64,000 nucleotides of DNA from Dryocosmus kuriphilus (GCA_038277395.1 CM076196.1:78982286-79046285), one strand, 5' to 3'. Positions 1 to 11,659 are shown, counted from the first letter of the stretch. The notes: a model not told the origin generated them from the sequence alone. Numbers and translations: made by a program.

Positions 1-95
1 AAAAATTTGTAGATATTTTTAAGATAAACGACTTTTTTTCTTAACATTCTTTTCATATCGTACATAGTTTAGTTGGAAAATTTAATTCTTGATTT
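1..95 (-). repeat. Left piece of an old HINE-like copy
   Basis: This stretch matches the internal ~153-bp repeat of the HINE-like family in reverse orientation (TTTGTAGAT, then CATAGTTTAG, then GGAAAAT). It is cut at 95 by a younger copy. Its sequence joins logically to 1376 onward, so both are parts of one older copy. The left end lies outside the window. Confidence 0.6.
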
Positions 96-1375
96 TTACA
101 TTCTCATCAGAGAAAGTATTAGATTTATGCAAAATTTGACATTCGCGGATTTCATGAAATCTCCACGTTTTGAGGCCTCCTGAATCCAAAAAAATGGTTT
201 TTACGACCGTGTCTGTCTGTCTGTTGGCGTTGCGTTTTTGGCGTTGCGTTGTCGTCGTCGTTGTCGTCGTTGTCGTCGTTGTCGTCTGTTCCCACGATAA
301 CTTTCGAAGGACTAATCGGATTGGATTGCGCTTTGGCACACTTCTTTATGGTCCAAAAAGAAAGGACGAGTTCGTTAACCAGCGGTTTTTGACCAACGGT
401 TATGGTTTTATCCATCAAAAACGGTTTTCACAAAATCAAAAAATCCATTTTCCGGCTAAACTATGAGAGATCAAAAACAATGCAAACTAGTAAAATTATT
501 CATCTAAAAAAAATCTACAAATTTTGTCTTAACCGTTTTTTGATAAAATAAACGATTTTTGTTTTAATCAAGAAAACGCTATTAAAATTAAAAAACTGTG
601 GTTTCCCGCCAAAATATTCAAGATAAAAAAAAATGGTAAAGAACAAAGTTGTTCAATTTAAAAAGCTCTACAAATTTTGTTTCAACCATTTTTTGATAAA
701 ATGCACGGTTTTTGTTTTAATCGATAAAACGTTATTAAAAATTAAAGATTTCAAATTTCCCGCCAAACTATGGAAGATACGGAAAAATAATAATAAACAA
801 GGTTGTTCGCCTCAAAAAGATCTACAAATTTGCTCTCTATCATTTTTTTACGCGTATTTTTTGAGATAATTGTGAAATTTTATGAAATATAAAGAAAACC
901 ACTTTTCAGCAAAACTGTGCAAGGTATGAGAAAATATTGAATTGACCTTGGAAAGAGCTACAAAAGTTATTTATAAGACTCATCGTTTTACTTTTAAGAA
1001 TCGAAATCCTCTATTGCGATATTTGGAATATCACTAAAAAACTTTACCAATCTATAATGTGTTTAAAGAAAATGTAATTATCGAGTGCGAAGCGCGAGTG
1101 TCATGATGAGAATGTATGCCTTAAGGCGATAGAGCCTTAAGTAAAATAATTTCTTTTGTAATTTTTAATTTAAAGGTTTCTACGATCCATAAACACCGAG
1201 CGCGTAGCGCGAGGTGAATAATCTATCGATTGCGAAGCGCGAGTGCCGTAAATAACTTATCGAGCGCGAAGCGCGAGTGCCAACAGAGGCGCGCCTTAGG
1301 CGCGCTCATACTTCGCGCGAAGCGCGGCGCGCGCAGCGCGCGATGAGAATGTGCCCGCGCAGCGGGCAGATTTTT
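96..1375 (+). mobile_element. HINE-like (Helentron-associated type) non-autonomous element, full copy
   Basis: Seen in order: ACATTCTCATC at 98; a shared ~115-bp 5' block; a (GTC)n microsatellite near 245-290; about four diverged ~153-bp repeats, each with a 'ctacaaattt' block and an 'acggtttttgttttaatc' block; a CpG-rich tail of short palindromes (GCGCGAAGCGCG type); GATGAGAATGT at 1342-1352, the exact inverse of the 5' motif; then a hairpin (GCCCGC, 3-nt loop, GCGGGC) and AGATTTTT. Sub-terminal inverted repeats plus a 3' hairpin and T-rich target match the HINE/DINE-1 architecture known from insects. The family name is inference. Nothing in it looks coding; the short reading frames are microsatellite translations. 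Confidence 0.7.
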
Positions 1376-1952
1376 ATTAATAACATTGTTGAAGATTAAA
1401 CAAAAACTATGTGTCCTATAAAAAAAATAGTCTAAATCAAATATGTAACCCTTTTTGAGATTAATAATAATTTTTTTTCGAATCTTGCAGAGCTTCACTG
1501 GAAAATTGAATTCTTCATTTTTGTAAAACATTTTTCACGATTAAAAGAAAAACTACGCGTACAAAGAAAATGTATAGATCTTTCTGGGATGAACAACTTT
1601 AATTTTAACGTTTTTATTGTATCTCGCATAGTTTGGCCGGAAAATTGAATGATTGATTTTCTGAAAAGCATTTTCGATGGATAAAACGAAAACCATTGGT
1701 CAAAAATGCTAATTAACGTACTCGACCTTTCTCTTCAGGCCTTAAAAATATGTGCCAAAGCGCAATCCAATCGGATAATTCCTTTGAAAATGATCGTGCT
1801 AACAGACAACGACGACAACGACGACGACAGATACCAACGTAAAACCTGTTTTTCGGGTTCAAGGGGTCTCAAAACGTCGAGATTTCATAAAATCCGCGAA
1901 TTCAGTTTTCACAGAAAACTGATAAATCCTTATTGAGACGGGAATGTAAAAA
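1376..1952 (-). repeat. Right piece of the old HINE-like copy
   Basis: Reverse-orientation family sequence running out to the 5' block, with a degenerate ACAGACAACGACGAC microsatellite near 1800-1830 and a terminal GAGACGGGAATGTAA. It is more diverged than the copy at 96-1375, which interrupts it at a T5 run. Confidence 0.65.
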
Positions 1953-2667
1953 TAATAACATTTTGTACTTTTGACAACAAATCGACGTGAAGAAATGAAA
2001 AGGTTCCATCTTGGAGAGACCGAATAAAAAGCGCCCCCAACTTCATAGCACATTTTCGTTTGATCTCTCCGAGACTGAATTAGTAACTGACAATGAGTGT
2101 AATCAAAAATTTATTTTACTAAAATTTTGATGTCATCTCCTCTACGCAGAGTTGGGAGTCTGCATCGTATCGAAAAACTTCTTTAACCGGAAGTCCCGCT
2201 CGTCCGTGTTGCGGTGGAGGGGAGACTTGTGTGTGGCTGGGTACGATAACCGAGGACCCTCGCGTTCCTCCGTGTCAGGCGAGAAAGTCAGCACGCGCCT
2301 CAACTTCGTATGTCGGGCGTTGGCACTCCGACGCAAACGAAGTAGAAATTGTGGATGATCGTCTGAAGGCGGTGGCGGGGGTTGTCTGGTCAGCGGAGTG
2401 GTCGAGATTGCCGGTTCTTCTGGGTTGATAAACTGAGCATTGGGTCAGTGGCAGCGTCGGCGATCCCTCACTGGTCGGTGGCTGGTGGTTGGCCTCCGAG
2501 AGATAGCCTACCTCGAGAAGTACCAGGTAAGCTTCCTCCAGCAGCCTGGCCCTCTAGCGTGACGCGCGTTGCCTCTTGTTTAGACCCATCCACTCCAGAT
2601 ACTTGTCGAGTCTTCGTTGTAAGCCGTGGTCCCAGGGAAACAAAAGGCGGACCTATTTAAGTAGAGC

Positions 2668-2975
2668 CACTCCACAAAGGACGCCCGAAGGGCCTAGAGA
2701 TGGAGGGTTGTTCAAAGACCTTCGTTGGATGAATTAGTCCCAAAAGGGACTGATTTATCAGAATACTCACTCCCCAAAAGGACGCCCGAAGGGCCTAAAG
2801 ATGGAGGATTATTTTCAAGAACCTCGTTTTATTAACTAGTCCTAAAAAGAACTGATTATCTGAGTATACCCACTCCACAAAGGACGCCCGAAGGGCCTAG
2901 AGATGGAGGGTTATTTTAAGAAACTTCGTTTGAATGTCTATTAGTCCTAAAAAGGACTGATAATCATGTTTAGAA
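2668..2975. repeat. Three ~100-bp tandem repeats
   Basis: Three units start with GGACGCCCGAAGGGCC near 2682, 2780 and 2882. Each continues with 'agatggagg' and ends with an AGTCC-AAAAGG-ACTGAT block that can fold on itself. GGACGCCCGAAGGGCC also holds a small hairpin (GCCC-GAA-GGGC). Confidence 0.8.
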
Positions 2976-3397
2976 ATGCTCCCGATGGTGGCGATGGTAT
3001 CTCAAAGAAGAAGATCCTTTTCTGTGGAGAGTCCTTTATTCCAAATATTATATGTAGTTACTCCTAATATGGATCTCCGAAGGCGAGGTAGCAGTGAGTA
3101 ACCATTTCGAGGAGCTTCACGTTGTAGCGCAGTTGCGGTTCGAGATTTTTTTTTTTTTTTTTTTTTTAATAGGTCGAGGACGGGGAATCTTCAAAAGACA
3201 CCCAGTGAAGGGTAGTGTCGGATTCGCGAGGTGCGCCTACCGACTAAAACCCCTCCCCGAATGGTTACCAACCTTGAGGTTATGAACCAAAGATGAGACG
3301 GGCGGAGGATGGTGGTCCAAGACAGTTGAACTGCAGGGACACTCGCGCTGAGGCCCAAAACGCGCGGTATTTATGCAATTCGGACGGTGAGCGTGTT

Positions 3398-3472
3398 GGT
3401 TCTCCCACTCGAGCGGCGCCGGCTCCCCCACTCGAGCGGTGCTAGTCCTCCCACTCAAGCGGCGTCGGTGTT
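3398..3472 (+). repeat. Short ~24-bp tandem repeat
   Basis: Three diverged copies of a unit like CTCCCACTCGAGCGGCG lie back to back inside the GC-rich island. Confidence 0.6.
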
Positions 3473-3839
3473 TGAGAATCCCCACTCTGACCGACTCGCC
3501 GGTAGAGGGGATATTTTTAGTTTTTCTCGGTTACTCGCTACTACCTTTACTCTCGGATTCCATTTACAATTCTGAATTTACCTTTAAAACGAATATTCAT
3601 ATAAAAGTTAAATTTATATGATATGAGTACATTAATGTAATTGAATGCCTAATCTTAATTATTCTATTGAAAGCTAGTAATATAAGTATATGGTCTTCTT
3701 GCCTCGTTGACAGATTAAAAAAAACAATTGAATTTAAAAAATATATTCTTTTAGAGGCGCAGATAAGTGATCAGTTTATCTACACCTCGTAAAAGAAATT
3801 ACTATGTAATAATGACATACGGGGAAAAAGAAGAAAAAG

Positions 3840-4085
3840 ATAAGTTGATCTGTTAACAAGGCAAGGACGCGCAGGGAAAGTTATTTTTTGGTGTCACTAC
3901 CTCGGCGCTGTTGCCACGGCGTAAGAGGCCGCGCGGACCAATCAGGGTATAGACTCGTGGCGCGCTCGCCACGACTTAAGGGGACAGCGCGTTAATCTTA
4001 AGCGACGATGGATGAGTAAGGATCTTTGTGGCGAGAGCTGAGAAGTAGAAAACCGACAAGGTTGATCTTCTCAGCTCTCCCTTAT
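3840..4085. other. GC-rich, LTR- or promoter-like stretch with a perfect hairpin
   Basis: A second GC-rich pocket carries an ACCAATCAG (CCAAT-type) motif near 3938 and a GGTATAGAC just after it. It ends in a perfect 13-bp inverted repeat, GAGAGCTGAGAAG at 4033-4045 against 4067-4079, with a 21-nt loop. The content would suit a solo LTR, but I could not find a second LTR or a target duplication. Confidence 0.25.
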
Positions 4086-6094
4086 TATAAATCGAAGATA
4101 TATATCAATTTATTGGTGAAAATATATTGACTAATTCTTTAGTGATTTTGGTAACTAATTAAATAGCGAACTAGTCTTGAGGATTTTTCTCAGCTCGTCC
4201 GGTGTAATGTTGTACTTTATCCAATTTCTTGATACTTCTGTGAGATTATTTTTAATTTGAATATACTTTTATTAACTTTTTTTCATTGGACTCAGGCTAG
4301 CAGAGCCGAGAAATTACAAATTATTCAAGAATTATAAGGAATCATTCTCATAAGATAGTTAAAAAAAACTTTGCTTCAGTTTTCTCTATAATTGTCTAAG
4401 TCTAAGATGTCATCATAAAGTAAACAATTAAAATAATTTATGATGCTCTCATATCTCCTAATGACAACTGATAATTACGTCCTAAACGTACAGTCATGTA
4501 ATCTCGTTGAAATAAAGCACTTTCAAACCTTAACGGGAAATCAATTACACTCAGTATGGCTCATAATTTCGAGAGATAAATTCTACCAAGTATATTGACC
4601 TCGAAAATTAAATTAGATGACTGAATCTCAGCGAAATTGATGACGAGCTTCCAGCTAATAAAGTAATCAATGCATTTTATTAAATAAATATTAATGAAGA
4701 AGCAGAAGCGCAAAAAAATGTAATCATAAAACTAATATTTCACTAGGATTCTTTTGAAAATGATCCAATTAAAACTCTACTTTTAAAAAGGACATAAACT
4801 ATTTGTCTGCTCTAAATTTAATAAATTAGATTTCCTTATCGAAGTAACACTCCTTTGTAATTCGAAAAATTATCCCCGCCAGGATTATGCCAGTCTTGAG
4901 TGTAATTTCAAACGCATGGCCCTATGCAATTATGAGACTTCTTTTTCTACCTGCCTATGTGGCGCGTGCATATTTGCTGCCCTGCTGAAATGTACTCGCG
5001 TGGTAGGAGAAAAACACAGACTCTAAATTATTTTCTTAATTAGAAACATTTTCGAGGGCGAAACGGAACTTGAGAATTCATTTTGCTTACCGTAAAGACA
5101 TTTTTCCTGGCACTTTACCAGAGGCAATACATTAAATCGACAAATACTCATTTCGCAGCAATTGTCTGCATAGAGGACCTAAGGCTTAAATGTTTCGTTA
5201 TGACTCCAGATTGAGACAATTTCTGTTCGTTCCAAACTTCGCTTAGTATTTTTCGCAAATAGATTTTATACTTTAATTAAAGCGGGTCTCACAGGAAAAA
5301 TTTAACCAAACCTCGCGAAATTAAACTCTTTTATGGGTACTAAAAACTAAACGTGTTTTGCATGGTATAATATCTTCATTTCATACCTTCACTTCAAAAA
5401 GACTTTTTTTTAATCCTCACATATGAGAAAAGGAGTTGTAAATTTGGATTAGAAGTATTTCAAAGTAATTATATCAGAAATAATTTTGTTTGCACTGCGA
5501 ATATCAACATCAGACAAAATTGGTCGTGACAGTAGACCATTAATCACTGACTAAATTGAAAGTTGAACTCTCATCGTGGGGACAAAAAGTGATATAAAAA
5601 ATTTTAAAAAAAAAACATCTTCATTACAAGTTCGTAAAACGAGATACATGGATTCAATTACAGAGCGAGTGAATTTTCCTTCGATGTTGCCTTTTTGCAA
5701 CCACTGAGCCCATAACGCTACTAAAAGACTGAAAACTATTTTTCACTTAAGAGCTTTATATCACACGACGATCATCATTGAGATTGACACACACACACAC
5801 ACACACACACTTTAAAATCCACAAGCGGAAAATGATCCGCCGATTAATTGAGAAAAAAGTACAATTAAAAAGGGATTTGCTTGCCCGAGGCGAGGCGCTG
5901 AATCCAATACATTTGTTTCTACTACTTTGTGTCTGTCACTCAATTCTGCAGGAAAGTGAACTTTTAATTCGGAATTTCGGTTAAGCTACAAACGACCGCG
6001 AATAACGTTTTAAATATCAAATTAAACTTGGCCAATTTGGAGGTATAGAAGACTGTCGAATATTCTCTAAAATGTAAAAGTTTCTTTTTTTATA
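4086..6094. other. AT-rich intergenic DNA
   Basis: No supported gene. The only clear structure is a (CA)n microsatellite at 5787-5810. Confidence 0.6.
5787..5810. repeat. (CA)n microsatellite
   Basis: An uninterrupted run of AC dinucleotides, about 12 units. Confidence 0.95.
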
Positions 6095-6096
6095 TA

Positions 6097-7369
6097 CGAG
6101 GTGTGATCAAAAAGTAAGGTCACTTTTTATTTTTATCAAAAAATATGTATTTATTCATCAATATTGATGTTGTCCCCTTCAAAGTAATCCCCCTCGGATA
6201 TAATACATTGTGCCAGTGCTTTTTCCAATCCTCAAAACATTTCTGATAAGCACTTTTTGGTATAGCCTTCAGCTCTTCCAGCGATGCGGTCTTTATCTCC
6301 TCAATCGTCGCAAAACGCCGTCCTTTCATGGGTCTTTTCAGTTTTGGAAACAGGAAAAAGTCGCAGAGAGACAAATCTGGTGAATACGGTGGCTGACGCA
6401 TGATTATGGTGTTGTTCTTGGCCAAAAAATTACGAACAAGCAATGACGTGTGAGCTGGCGCATTATCGTGGTGCAATAACCATGACTGGTTTTTCCACAA
6501 TTCCGGACGCTTTTTTCGTATTGCTTCACGCAAACGGCGCGTAACTTCAAGGTCTTTATTAACTGTACGACCTTGTGGTAAGAACTCCTGATGCACTACG
6601 CCATGATAACCGAAGAAAACGGTAAGCAAAACCTTGACATTTGATCGAACTTGGCGTGCTTTTTTTGGTCTTGGTGATCCAGAATGCTTCCACTGGGACG
6701 ATTGACCGTTAGTTTCGACGTCATAACCATATACCCATGTTTCATCACCTGTTATAATCCTTTTGAGCAAGTCCGGGTGGCCGTTGACGTCATTCAACAG
6801 CTCCTGAGCGATGCTCACGCGACGGTTCTTTTGCGCAAAATTTAGCAATTTCGGAACAAACTTCGCTAACACAAGTCTCATGCCCAACATGTCCACTAAA
6901 ATTGCTTGGCACGAGCTAAAAGAGATGCCGACATCATCAGCAACTTCTCTATTGTAATTCGACGATTCGCCAATAATATTTTCTTCACTTCTTCAACGTT
7001 TTCATCAATTGTTGACGTGCTGGGACGTCCAGGGCGAGCTTCGTCATTAACATTTTCTCGGCCTTCCCGAAAGAGCTTGTACCACTTATAAACATTTTTT
7101 TTACTCAGAGTACACTCATCGTATGCCACTGTCAACATTTCAAGTGTTTTTGGAGCACTTAATTCCATTTTTTTCGACAGCAGAAAATCGCCGAGTACAC
7201 AAAACACTTTTAACCTTTATGCCTCTCACAAACAAAAAATGCTATATAGCAGAAACTGTGCACATATGTTTGGGACGAGTGTACCAACAGAAGAAAAAAA
7301 GAAAACGAATATCGACTGTACGCATCCCGCGAAATTCAAAAAGTCACCTTACTTTTTGATCACACCTCG
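6097..7369 (-). mobile_element. mariner transposon, copy 1
   Basis: Inverted ends begin CGAGGTGTGATCAAAAAGTA on the left and finish with the exact inverse on the right. Both sides are flanked by TA (6095-6096 and 7370-7371), the standard mariner target duplication. At ~1.27 kb it has the usual mariner length. It encodes one broken transposase on the minus strand and belongs to the same family as the copy at 10334. Confidence 0.95.
6120..7207 (-). pseudogene. mariner transposase (DD34D), frameshifted
   Basis: Transposase that would bind the element's ends and catalyse cut-and-paste movement in the nucleus. The C-terminal 258 residues (6120-6896) are open. They show the catalytic triad: D in ITGDETW, D in HHDNAPAH, and the last D of YSPDLSLCDFF, with 34 residues between the second and third. 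The N-terminal part (6896-7207) carries the DNA-binding region ending in ARPGRPST and RRITI. Two breaks are visible. A 37-bp deletion at the 5' end, relative to copy 2, removes the normal start and first codons. A 1-bp loss near 6952 shifts frame just after RRITI. Six bases are also missing in frame after GRTVNK. It is not functional as written. Confidence 0.93.
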
Positions 7370-7371
7370 TA

Positions 7372-9159
7372 TAAATCTTATGATTTTGTAAATCTAGTTT
7401 ATTTGAGAGAAATTAATCTAAGAGTGAATATTTCTGTGAAATTTATTAGAGTTATATTTTAAGAAAGCTATTATTCTCTTATATTGTTAGTCATCAGAAG
7501 GAAATCTTTGAACAGAGAGAAGATGAAGTTCCTAAAAATCAATGCCAAGTACCATAGAATTCAAAGTAAAAGGAAGAAACCTAGACATGATTTGGAATTT
7601 TACAGGAAATTAGTTCCTTTGAGCAAAGTGGCACCGCAGCGAGAATTGCAACCCCTTGACCTACATTCTTGCGTTACTGCCAAGTCCCTTGCGACTATAT
7701 ACTTCGACCACTTTGAATTGCGCGAGAAATCTGCCACCTGCTGTGACACTCTTAAAGAAATAAATTAATTAGATGAATTTTAAAAAGATTTATGCAAAAA
7801 TATTCCCATTAATTTGCGTACGAAACAATTTTTAATTCATCAATGTTCTTGGGTTACTTTTGTAAACAATTTTTCTAAATTATGAAGCAAGATAATATTG
7901 AAAGAATATTAATTATAGCAAGAAAAAACATTGAACGTAAAAAAGTGCGAAAAATTCATACTTTTCAACCGGATTGTAGTTGAAGATTTGCATAATGGAG
8001 AGAATGCGGTATACTAAACCATAAAAATAGTGTAAGTTAAGTGACGAGAGAGGAATGCAAATTAAATTACAATGTTAAATACAACGAGATACTTCAAAAT
8101 TAGAAAAGTTTTAAAACTTTATAAACTTAAAAGAAGCTGCTCGGAAGTGAAGGAGTCTTCGCTATAAACTTCACGAGTGCAATCCAGATCAATACGCTGA
8201 TCGCGTTACTGAATTCATGAATAAGTTCAAGAATAATGAATTAAAAATTTTATTTTTTTTCAAGATAAAAAAAAAACTTACATTTATGAACTTAAAAGTA
8301 ACATATATTTACGATGCATCCATGAGTAGAATTAGAAAAATTGCCAATTTTCATTAATTATAAAACTTTTTTAAAAAAATATTTTTTTGAAATCTTCCCT
8401 AAAATTCGAAATGTTTCCAATTAATAAAATTTCAACATTAGACGCTTCTAATTCAATTTAAAATCTTTCAAGTTACAAATTGAAACTCAGAAATGTTTAA
8501 CTCTCCAAAATTTGTAATTATTGTAAGTTTCTTAAAGGCTTAACATGAAAACTGTTTGCACTCGTATGATCTAGTTCTACTTTAAAGTTCCTAAATTCTT
8601 CGCAGTTTATTCATTCATTTCTTAAGGATTCAATAACTAAAAAACTTACATGAGAAATGTTCATAATTTTACAAATTTAATTTATTTTCTAACTTCAATA
8701 AATTATAAAATGTTGAATTTTGCATGTTTCAGGATTTGAAATTTTTTATATAAAAATATATTGATGTGAAATTATAATTTTTGAAGCTTGTAAATTTTGA
8801 ATGGTTTAATTTTAAACGATGAAAATGATAAACGTGTCATTTCTAGTCTCATCCTCTTTAAAATTGAACGATTTAAATCTAAAAAGATTCACTTTTAAAA
8901 TGGACTTTTTTTAAATGTTTAATTTTTACGGCTACAATTTCAAAACTTTGCCAATTAAAATTTTTTTGTGCTGCATAGGTAAAAATTTGAAAAATGCTCA
9001 TTGTCATTGCTTATATAATAAAGAAATTCTACATTTTTTTAAATTTCTGATTTGAAATCATATGATTGAAAAAATTAAATCTGTAAATTTAATTTAATTT
9101 AATTGCAATACTTTCCATTTTAGAATGATTCAATTCTATCGGAGTTTGAGTTCAAAATA
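7372..9159. other. AT-rich intergenic DNA
   Basis: No gene I can support. A 94-codon frame at 7484-7768, rich in Lys and Arg, resembles nothing I recognise and has no visible splice or promoter context. From 7800 to 9150 the sequence is very AT-rich with no clear structure. Confidence 0.5.
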
Positions 9160-10126
9160 TACAGGCCTACAAAAATGAGACTTTTGATTCCCCATAGAGA
9201 TCTGAAGATATTTTGTCAGACAATAATTTAAGGTGCTGAATCCGAATCTGGCAGCAGAATTTGTTCAGCAAGTCAGGATTTTGAGATATTCTGACCTGAA
9301 AGTGCAAAGAGGCTATTTTTCGGCATATTCAGATCAAAATAACTTTGAAACGCGAAGATATTCGTCAATTTGACCAACAGATTCAGATTTCGTATGAAAA
9401 AATCTACGGAAATGCACGTACATGATTTCTGGTATGGTGAAAAATTTACAACTGTAGCACCTTTTATATCAACGAAATCCATTCTCTAAGGTGTTTCTGC
9501 ACCAAACGTTTCATCAGAACCGATTTCCTCAGAACTCTATCAAAGGATTTTTCGGGTCGCTGATTACGAATTTGGAGTCAGAATTTAAATTTTCAAAACG
9601 GCAGATAAAATATGGCGACCCAAAAAAACTGCTTGTTACTGATTGTTAGTAGAATTCTAACAAATTTTTAATTTATTGTACGACATATTTGATCCTTCAT
9701 TTTGGAAATTTTAATTCTAACTCGAAATTCGTAATCAGAGACCCGAAAAACCCTTTGATAAAGAGTTCTGATAAAATCGATCTGATGAACGTTTGGTGCT
9801 TAGGTACGTCAAAAAATGGAATTTGTTGATATAAAAGTTCCTACAGCTGTAAATATTTGACCATATCAGAAATCATGTGTATGCATAGTAGAGTTTTTCA
9901 TGAGGAATCCGAATCTGTTAGCCAAATTGACGAATATCTTTGCAATTCGAAGTTATTTTCATCTGAATATGCCGAAAAAAAAAACGTCATTTTTGCACTT
10001 TCAGGTTAGAATATCTCAAAATCCTGATGCTCTAGACAAATTCTGCTGCCAGATTCGGATTCAGTGTAAAAAGATACGTGAGAAAACACCTTCAGAACTC
10101 AGTGGGGAAAATCCTGTAGGCTTGTA
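9160..10126. mobile_element. Foldback element (near-complete palindrome)
   Basis: The left arm begins TACAGGCCTACAAAAATGAG and the right arm ends GTAGGCTTGTA. Matching inverted blocks continue inward: 'gctgaatccgaatctggcag' near 9237 against its inverse near 10050, and 'gacccgaaaaa' near 9740 against its inverse near 9555. The two arms therefore cover almost the whole ~967 bp. The right flank begins TTA. No transposase is encoded, so this is a MITE-type element. The short reading frames here are arm artefacts. Confidence 0.85.
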
Positions 10127-10333
10127 TTATTTGAGCTAAAATGATTAATTCATAAAATTTCGAGTACAATGTCGAATGATTTTTAAATTAAATGTCAAAA
10201 GTTCGAATAGTCGATATTGAAATTATGCTTTCAATTAATTATTAGACATTCATTAACTTTGAACGCGTCTAATTTGAAGTCGTAAGCAGTTTCAATGTTT
10301 AAATTTAAATTGTACAGTTCATATTCATACATA

Positions 10334-11657
10334 CGAGGTGTGATCAAAAACTAAGGTGACTTTTTGAATTTCGCGGGATGCGTACAGTCGATATTCGTTT
10401 TCTTTTTTTCTTATGTTGGTACACGCGTTCCAAAAATATGTGCACAGTTTCAGCCATATAGCATTTTTTGTTTGTTTGCGAGAGGCATAAAGGTTAGAAG
10501 TGTTTTGCGTGCTCGGCGATTTTCTGCTGTCGAAAAAAATGGATCAAAGAATTTGCATCCAATTTTGTGTAAAAAATGGAATTAAGTGCTCCAAAACACT
10601 TGAAATGTTGACAGTGGCATACGATGAGTGTACTCTGAGTAAAAAAAAATGTTTATAAGTGGTACAAGCTCTTTCGGGAAGGCTGAGAAGATGTTAATGA
10701 CGAAGCTCGCCCTGGACGTCCCAGCACGTCAATAATTGATGAAAACGTTGAAGAAGCGAAGAAAATAGTATTGGCGAATCGTCGAATTACATTAGAGAAG
10801 TTGCTGATGATGTCGGCATCTCGTTTAGCTCGTGCCAAGCAATTTTAGTGGACATGTTGGGCATGAGACGTGTGTCAGCGAAGTTTGTTCCGAAATTGCT
10901 AAATTTTCACCAAAAGAAGCGTCGCGTGAGCATCGCTCAGGAACTGTTTAATGACGTCAACGGCGACCCAGACTTGCTCAAAAGGATCATAACAGGTAAT
11001 GAAACATGGGTATATGGTTATTACGTCGAAACTAAGGCTCAATCGTCCCAGTGGAAGCATTCTGGATCACCAAGACCAAAAAAAGCACGCCAAGTTCGAT
11101 CAAATGTCAAGGTTTTACTTACCGTTTTCTTCGATTATCATGGCGTAGTGCATCAGGAGTTCTTACCACCAGGTCGTACAGTTAATAAAGAGTATTTACC
11201 TTGAAGTTAAGCGCCGTTTGTGTGAAGCAATACGAAAAAAACGTCCGGAATTGTGGAAAAAACCAGTCATGGTTATTGCACCACGATAATGCGCCAGCTC
11301 ACACGTCATTGCTTGTTCGTAATTTTTTGGCCAAGAACAACACCATGATCATGTCTCAGCCACCGTATTCACCAGACTTGGCTCCCTGCGACTTTTTCCT
11401 GTTTCCAAAACTGAAAAGACCCATGAAAGGACGGCGTTTTGCGACGATTGAGGAGATAAAGACCGCATCGCTGGAAGAGCTGAAGGCTATACCAAAAAGT
11501 GCTTATCAGAAATGCTTTGAGGATTGGAAAAAGCGCTGGCACAAATGTATTATATCCGAGGGGGATTACTTTGAAGGGGACATCACCAATATTGATGAAT
11601 AAATAAATATTTTTTGATAAAAATAGAAGAGTCACCTTACTTTTTGATCACACCTCG
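10334..11657 (+). mobile_element. mariner transposon, copy 2
   Basis: Same inverted ends as copy 1 (CGAGGTGTGATCAAAAA), flanked by TA at 10332-10333 and 11658-11659. It is in the opposite orientation to copy 1, ~3 kb away, with a foldback element between them. Confidence 0.95.
10539..11602 (+). pseudogene. mariner transposase (DD34D), multiply broken
   Basis: The expected start, ATG at 10539 (MDQRICIQ), is kept here. The triad is recognisable: ITGNETW, HHDNAPAH and YSPDLAPCDFF. The first catalytic D has become N in ITGNETW, so this copy would be dead even if readable. Breaks: one extra A in a run of nine near 10650, a TGA at 10684-10686 (probably from CGA), a 1-bp loss near 10790, and one extra T near 11193. 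The C-terminal 133 codons (11201-11602) are open and end in GDYFEGDITNIDE. Confidence 0.92.
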
Positions 11658-11659
11658 TA

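Larger units (their letters stand above)
2140..3595. other. GC-rich island of unknown nature
   Basis: About 1.4 kb is clearly richer in G+C and CpG than both flanks. It holds ~100-bp tandem repeats (2668-2975), a T23 run (3146-3168) and short ~24-bp repeats (3398-3472). I see no convincing reading frame, rRNA core or reverse transcriptase. It could be the untranslated end of a retroelement, an rDNA-spacer-like fragment, or a host regulatory island. The T run could be a minus-strand poly(A) tail. Confidence 0.35.

Noticed and set aside
152..466. Asp/Asn-, Thr- or Val-rich short proteins in HINE-like copies (also at 30611, 31771, 41933, 56195 and 58279)
   Set aside because: They are translations of the GTC/GTT/ACT microsatellite in several frames and strands.
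2140..3595. Ribosomal RNA genes
   Set aside because: The GC-rich island has no rRNA core sequence that I recognise, and its tandem units do not resemble 18S, 5.8S or 28S.
9273..10139. Pairs of similar short proteins at 9273, 9900 and 12743-13063 as a conserved gene
   Set aside because: They are translations of inverted arms of the same foldback family, read on opposite strands.
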